From a bacterium (lineage in GTDB: Bacteria > Cyanobacteriota > Vampirovibrionia > Gastranaerophilales > UBA9971), in assembly GCA_037147175.1 (NCBI GenBank), contig JBAWVS010000072.1, positions 1 to 8,962 on the forward strand: a stretch of 8,962 nt of DNA, given 5' to 3'. Positions 5,203-8,962 of the stretch are shown in pieces. Below the pieces are notes generated by a model. It did not search any database, was not told the origin of the DNA, and was given only the letters and a program-made list of their open reading frames with translations. The position numbers and the translations under genes were made by a program. Numbering within the stretch: position 1 is the stretch's first letter; the number at the start of each line of letters is the position of its first letter.

Positions 5203-6818
5203 TTAAAAAAGTCAAATGGAACACCATAACTGCTTTATACACATTAATCAGCGGTGGCGGCAACTTCACTATAAAACTCGATAGAACCGCAGCAAATAAA
5301 CTGGCTCTTTATTTATCTTCAAATTTAACTGCTTTTGATATTGTAAACGGTGCAACAAATGGTGTCGGTCTTGGAGTAAAGGCAGATTGGAATACTACAG
5401 GATATTATTACATTAAGCTTTACTTTACAGGAACAGCATATAAAGTTGACTGGTCAACAGACGGAATCAGCTGGACAAACGAACTTACCGTAACAACAAA
5501 TACTGTTGTAACGGCAAATATTACTCAATTAATTTTAGGCGCAACAAATGCTTCTGCAAACTATTTAGCCGGCAATATTGATATGTCGGGGACGAAATTT
5601 GTTATCGGGAGTAACACAGTATTTGACGGAAGTTTAACTTATGTTGCTTCAAATCTTGTAGTAACTTTTCCGAACGGAAAAATCTATGAAATATCGCAAA
5701 TGGGCAATGTCACAGGTTTAACAAATGACGGACCATATACATTTATCATTGAAGAGAACAATTTAACTAAATTACCAAACGGCAATTATTCTGCAATAGC
5801 CACAGGTGTTAAAACGGCATATTCATCAAATGAAGCATCTCCTACAATGACTTCTAATTCAGGACAGGGTTTTGATTGCTGGGTATGTAATTTCAATTCA
5901 GGCACTCCGTATGCAGATATTGGCGTTACTACAGCCTATTATTTGATGGACAGAAACGCCGGAACCTCTGTTACTTTCCCTGAAGGAACAAATCCAACCT
6001 ATGGATTTGTTGTTAAATCAAATATCGGAGCAATCGCCATAAATAAAGTTCAAGTGGAAGGTCCGGGAAACTTTGGGCTCGGCGGTAACTCTATAGTTAG
6101 TATTTTTGGTTCTAACAATGGCACAAGTTGGACTTCACTTGGTTCTGTTCCGTCTAACGGCATCACAGAAATTACAAATACAACAAATTTTCTTTATTAC
6201 TACTTTCAGCCAAACATCAATTTAGTCGGCGGTTACAGTCAATATAATACTTGGCTGAATAATATTAATTTCTGGTATCCGGTCAGCTACAGCGGAGGAA
6301 ATATTACGCAAGATTATACTATTCCTCTTGGAAATGACGGCGATTATGGTCTTGATATAAGTGTAATACCGTATAAAGCTTTAAAACAAATCTCGGGATT
6401 ATTAACCGACAAACAATTTTTAAAAGCCGCAGCAGCAATAAAAACTACCGGAGTTCTTGGTACACCGATAACTCAAGCCTTTAACAGAAGATTCTATACT
6501 AGAATACCTTGCCCGCAATGCAATACGACCACTGCGATAAATCATAATTTGGGTACGGATAATATAAGAATCGGCTTAAAGTTAGTTTGCAAAATCGCTG
6601 AAAGCAGTTTTATTGTCGGTCAAAAAGTTATTCCTCTGGCTAGAACAGTTTCAGCCAGCGAAGAATTCCCTTGCATTATAACCGGAAAAAACAGTTTTGA
6701 TTTTGTCACAGGAAATACAGGCAGTTCAGGATTAATTGTAATCTCTCCCGGCAGAGACAATATGCAACCAACCTACACAAATTGGGATTTAGAAATAATT
6801 GTGGAGGCACATTTTTAA
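5181..6818 (+). CDS. Phage tail/receptor-binding protein with LamG-like and discoidin-like domains, 5' end missing
   Basis: A 545-residue open frame, probably a tail or baseplate adhesion protein that contacts host surface glycans. Residues about 5-155 resemble a concanavalin/LamG jelly roll: IIKKVKWNT, the ISGGGNFTIKLD strand pair, KLALYLSSN, YYIKLYFTGTAYKVDWSTDG, ILGATNASANYLAGNID. About 215-365 resemble an F5/8-type (discoidin) beta sandwich, with TAYYLMDRNAGTSVTFPEG, KVQVEGPGNF and SIFGSNNGTSWTSLGSVPS. The last 110 residues form a tail-protein C-terminal domain of unknown function ending WDLEIIVEAHF. Two CxxC pairs occur (residues 233/236 and 444/447). The ATG at 5583 cuts the LamG domain in half and lacks a Shine-Dalgarno, so I reject it as the natural start. 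No start is visible in the open frame, so the N-terminal part has been lost at the breakpoint. The stop TAA overlaps the next gene's ATG (TAATG), indicating translational coupling. Confidence 0.85.
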   Translation, partial: GILSWSIIKKVKWNTITALYTLISGGGNFTIKLDRTAANKLALYLSSNLTAFDIVNGATNGVGLGVKADWNTTGYYYIKLYFTGTAYKVDWSTDGISWTNELTVTTNTVVTANITQLILGATNASANYLAGNIDMSGTKFVIGSNTVFDGSLTYVASNLVVTFPNGKIYEISQMGNVTGLTNDGPYTFIIEENNLTKLPNGNYSAIATGVKTAYSSNEASPTMTSNSGQGFDCWVCNFNSGTPYADIGVTTAYYLMDRNAGTSVTFPEGTNPTYGFVVKSNIGAIAINKVQVEGPGNFGLGGNSIVSIFGSNNGTSWTSLGSVPSNGITEITNTTNFLYYYFQPNINLVGGYSQYNTWLNNINFWYPVSYSGGNITQDYTIPLGNDGDYGLDISVIPYKALKQISGLLTDKQFLKAAAAIKTTGVLGTPITQAFNRRFYTRIPCPQCNTTTAINHNLGTDNIRIGLKLVCKIAESSFIVGQKVIPLARTVSASEEFPCIITGKNSFDFVTGNTGSSGLIVISPGRDNMQPTYTNWDLEIIVEAHF

Positions 6819-7360
6819 TGAATTACAAAATTATAAACAAAAAAGATAACAGAATTAAAGATATTCCTGTGCAGCCGACACTTGAAAATTTAATCGGCGC
6901 TGATTATTACCCCGATTGGATTGAAGTGCCTGCTGAGTTATACGGCAAAGATATTGAAGTTATTGATGAAAATGTTGTTGAAAAAGCTGTCGATTTAGAA
7001 AAATTAAAACAACAAAAATTTTCAGAAGTTGAATCTGCTTATATAAACTCATTTTTAAACGGGCTTGATTCAACTATCGGCATTAAATTGCATATAAAAC
7101 CTGATGACCAGCTTAATTATATCGGAGCAATGATTGCAACAGCTTCTTTGCAGGATTCAGATATATTGCCTTTCCCTTTGATTGATTTTTACGGCGCAAC
7201 TCAGCAGATCACAGTCGGGCAGTCAAGACAGGCATATCTCGAAATCGTTAATTACAAAGCTCAAATGGAACTTCAAAGAGCAACCCTGCTTGCACAAATT
7301 GCAAATGCTCAAACTGTTGATGAACTCCCGATAATTCCGGAGGTGTTAAATAATGTCTGA
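6818..7360 (+). CDS. Phage tail-associated protein, DUF4376-like
   Basis: 180 residues. The N-terminal ~60 residues (MNYKIINKKDNRIKDIPVQ, then YYPDWIEVPAELYGKDIEVI) resemble the small N-terminal region of proteins lying next to tail-fibre genes. The rest fits DUF4376: a helical KLKQQKFSEVESAYINSF segment, IKLHIKPDDQLNYIGAMIATA, then a long helix YLEIVNYKAQMELQRATLLAQIA and a closing VDELPII. The exact role of DUF4376 is unknown. Its usual position beside tail fibres suggests fibre assembly or a baseplate attachment part. The ATG at 6818 is chosen over an in-frame ATG at 6782 because it follows GTGGAGG (6801-6807) and forms the TAATG overlap with the tail protein's stop. The 6782 start would lie within the upstream gene. 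No membrane segment or signal peptide is seen. Confidence 0.8.
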   Translation: MNYKIINKKDNRIKDIPVQPTLENLIGADYYPDWIEVPAELYGKDIEVIDENVVEKAVDLEKLKQQKFSEVESAYINSFLNGLDSTIGIKLHIKPDDQLNYIGAMIATASLQDSDILPFPLIDFYGATQQITVGQSRQAYLEIVNYKAQMELQRATLLAQIANAQTVDELPIIPEVLNNV

Positions 7361-7700
7361 ATTTGATTGGCAAATAGCAAGAGGAGACACAGATTATCTA
7401 GAAATAGAAGTCGTCAATGAAGAAACAGAAGCACCTGTCGATATTACCGGAGCTGTAATTTATTTCACTGTCAAAAAATCATCTTCCGAATCTGATTCCG
7501 AGGCTTTGATTTATATCGAAATAACTGAGCATACAGATTCTATAAACGGAAAATCAAGGCTGGATATATTATCAGCAGATACTGATTTGCCGATAGGCAG
7601 GTATTTATATGATTTAGTAATAGAATTTCCGGAAGGGGACAGAAAACATTTAATTTCGCCTTCGCCTTTTATCATAACTTCAACAGTTAAAGAGGTTTAA
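7353..7700 (+). CDS. Small beta-sandwich tail/baseplate protein, BppU N-terminal domain-like
   Basis: 115 residues, one compact beta-rich domain. The signature is RGDTDYLEIEVVNEE, DITGAVIYFTVKK, an ALIYIEITEHTDSINGKSRL hairpin, a PIGRYLYDLVIEFPEGDRK strand pair, and SPFIITSTVKEV at the end. This order matches the Ig-like N-terminal domain found at the start of Gram-positive phage upper baseplate proteins and as stand-alone proteins next to collagen-like fibres. It probably links a fibre to the baseplate. The function is inferred from fold pattern and neighbours only. The start at 7353 has a strong GGAGGTG Shine-Dalgarno (7339-7345) and overlaps the upstream stop by 8 bases. The next ATG follows its stop directly (TAAATG), so the four tail genes are one coupled transcription unit. 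Confidence 0.75.
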   Translation: MSEFDWQIARGDTDYLEIEVVNEETEAPVDITGAVIYFTVKKSSSESDSEALIYIEITEHTDSINGKSRLDILSADTDLPIGRYLYDLVIEFPEGDRKHLISPSPFIITSTVKEV

Positions 7701-8962
7701 ATGCAAAATATCTCTGTAAAAATTACAAAAGGAAAACAATTAAAAGTAAACCTGAAGTCCGGTGTTCAAGGACCGCAGGGAGTTATTGGTTTGCAGGGAG
7801 AACAAGGCATTCAGGGTATAAAAGGCGAAAAGGGAAACACCGGCGAACAGGGACTGCAAGGTTTGCAAGGTATGCAGGGTGAGCAAGGATTTAAAGGGGA
7901 CAAAGGCGACAAAGGCGATGCAGGTATACAAGGGATTCCCGGCAATGACGGTTTGCAAGGGCAAAAAGGTGATGCAGGGGAACAGGGAATTCAAGGAATA
8001 AAAGGCGATAAAGGAGATACGGGAGATTCAGGAGTTGCATCTGCTGTTGCTCCTTTGCAATATGTTTCTGAAACAAAAACTATACAAGTTGCATCAGGAT
8101 ATATTATTCCTTCAAGTTCAGGTGACGGAAGTAAATATTTAGCTGATGACGGGTCTTTTAAAACAGTATCGATTCCTTCGGGAACTAAAATCGAAGTTGG
8201 AGATTCAAAAGCTGAAATATCAGATACAGGAAGCAACGGACTTTTTTCAGTAACAATAGATAATGTCGTCAGAATGAATATCAATGAAGATTTCCATTTT
8301 GGAGACGGCAATACTGAATGGTCATCAGGAAATGAATATAAATGTTTATTCGATAAATCAAAAGGTGCGTTCAGAGCCGGTTATATAACTAACGATAACT
8401 GGAATAATAACAAGAGAGGAATTTACAGTGCAGCATTCGGATACAACTGCAGGGGTGCAGGCGATGGTTCTTTTGCAGCAGGTTATAACAATGTTGCCGG
8501 TTATTACAGTGCATCATTTGGCTACAATAACGTAAACGGCGGTGAGGCTTATGGTTTTTGTTGCGGGTACGGCAATTCAATGTCATACAACAACTCGTTT
8601 GTAGCAGGTTACTACAATATTGACGGCGGAAATTTCGTACACGTTATCGGCAATTCCGCAAAGGCTTCAGGAAGCGGTATTGCCTTAACGATGGCTTGCG
8701 GTCAGATAAATTCTGTTGGCGATGCACAGGTTGAAAAAGCTGTAATGAAAGCCGTTACAACAAATGCCGCACAAATATCTATGAATCATGATACCAATAT
8801 CGGCACACAAGTTTTAGGTATCGATATTCCTGCAAAAACCTGTATGGGTTTTACAGCAAGAGTTTCTGCATACAAATCCGATTATTCGCAATCCGCTGAT
8901 TTTGAAATAAAAGGTCAAATCAAAAGAGATAATTCCGGCAACACGACTTTGGTTTGGACAAA
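7701..8962 (+). CDS. Collagen-stemmed phage tail fibre with YadA-head-like repeats, 3' end beyond the window
   Basis: At least 420 residues, open through the right edge. Residues 1-20 are a short lysine-rich attachment segment. Residues 21-113 are 31 unbroken Gly-X-Y triplets, rich in GxQ, GDK and GIQ but with only two prolines, as in bacterial and phage collagens, implying a trimeric rod. A hinge with [12 protein letters not shown] (about 147-158) follows. Residues about 219-330 contain an Asn/Gly/Tyr-rich repeat of 14-15 residues. Motifs such as AAFGYN, FAAGYN, ASFGYN, FCCGYG, FVAGYY and HVIGNS recur, with N-G-rich turns between, like the left-handed beta-roll of YadA-type adhesin heads. 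A further beta domain ([20 protein letters not shown] and onward) runs into the window end and resembles C-terminal domains of phage tail proteins. AGAGG lies 4 bases before the ATG, which abuts the previous stop. The likely role is host-receptor recognition. An intramolecular chaperone or the true C-terminus could lie outside the window. Confidence 0.9.
   Translation, partial: MQNISVKITKGKQLKVNLKSGVQGPQGVIGLQGEQGIQGIKGEKGNTGEQGLQGLQGMQGEQGFKGDKGDKGDAGIQGIPGNDGLQGQKGDAGEQGIQGIKGDKGDTGDSGVASAVAPLQYVSETKTIQVASGYIIPSSSGDGSKYLADDGSFKTVSIPSGTKIEVGDSKAEISDTGSNGLFSVTIDNVVRMNINEDFHFGDGNTEWSSGNEYKCLFDKSKGAFRAGYITNDNWNNNKRGIYSAAFGYNCRGAGDGSFAAGYNNVAGYYSASFGYNNVNGGEAYGFCCGYGNSMSYNNSFVAGYYNIDGGNFVHVIGNSAKASGSGIALTMACGQINSVGDAQVEKAVMKAVTTNAAQISMNHDTNIGTQVLGIDIPAKTCMGFTARVSAYKSDYSQSADFEIKGQIKRDNSGNTTLVWT

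Noticed and set aside
5181-5220. Gin/Hin-type invertible segment crossover site
   Set aside because: No 26-base dyad crossover-like site, second inverted copy or recombinase gene is visible in the window.
6782-6817. Upstream ATG at 6782 for the DUF4376-like gene
   Set aside because: It lies inside the preceding coding sequence. The ATG at 6818 has a strong Shine-Dalgarno and a TAATG overlap.
5583-6818. ATG at 5583 as the true start of the tail protein
   Set aside because: It falls inside the LamG-like domain, the frame is open and protein-like for 134 more codons upstream, and no ribosome binding site precedes it.
7740-8586. Several 60-105 codon open frames on the - strand under the fibre gene
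   Set aside because: They are antisense shadows of the repetitive collagen and beta-roll coding sequence, with biased repetitive composition and no start signals.

Overview
The window comes from a low-GC bacterium. It joins a chromosomal-type chemotaxis operon to pieces of a tailed phage with a Mu-like head module. Nothing in it fixes the taxon. The genes use the standard code, have AG-rich Shine-Dalgarno sequences, and are laid out like those of an AT-rich, possibly gut-associated, host.

Layout. Positions 1-54 are nine perfect copies of a hexanucleotide at the window edge, followed by an AT-rich leader. Positions 297-2570 hold a complete transmembrane chemoreceptor and a CheW coupling protein on the + strand, 39 bases apart and closed by a clear intrinsic terminator (2592-2627). 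Positions 2628-3127 carry no convincing gene. They do contain two tandem ~149-base units, each with a long hairpin followed by a T-run on the - strand, and the two hairpins differ by a compensatory base-pair change. These most simply read as paired terminators for the phage genes that follow on the - strand.

Positions 3128-5202 (- strand) hold a compact, overlapping head-morphogenesis block: a Mu gpF-like minor head protein, a D12-class DNA adenine methyltransferase, and a Mu gpG-like virion morphogenesis protein. From about 5181 to the right edge, the + strand holds a translationally coupled tail/receptor-binding cassette. It consists of a LamG-like plus discoidin-like tail protein, a DUF4376-type protein, a BppU-N-like beta-sandwich protein, and a tail fibre with a 31-triplet collagen stem and a YadA-head-like repeat region that runs off the window. 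This last gene starts at 7701 and is open at the right edge.

The most notable point is at about 5181-5202. The gpF-like gene (-) and the LamG-like tail gene (+) meet head to head there, and both keep family-like coding right up to the meeting point. Neither has a start codon in its own frame or a ribosome binding site. This is a breakpoint: a genomic inversion or deletion inside a prophage, or an assembly chimera. The first phage modules (terminase, portal) and the middle ones (protease, capsid, tail tube, baseplate) are absent, so the phage part is at most two fragments of a larger element. I see no clear evidence of an undescribed defence or regulatory system. The covarying tandem hairpins, the breakpoint and the modular fibre are the parts that repay checking.
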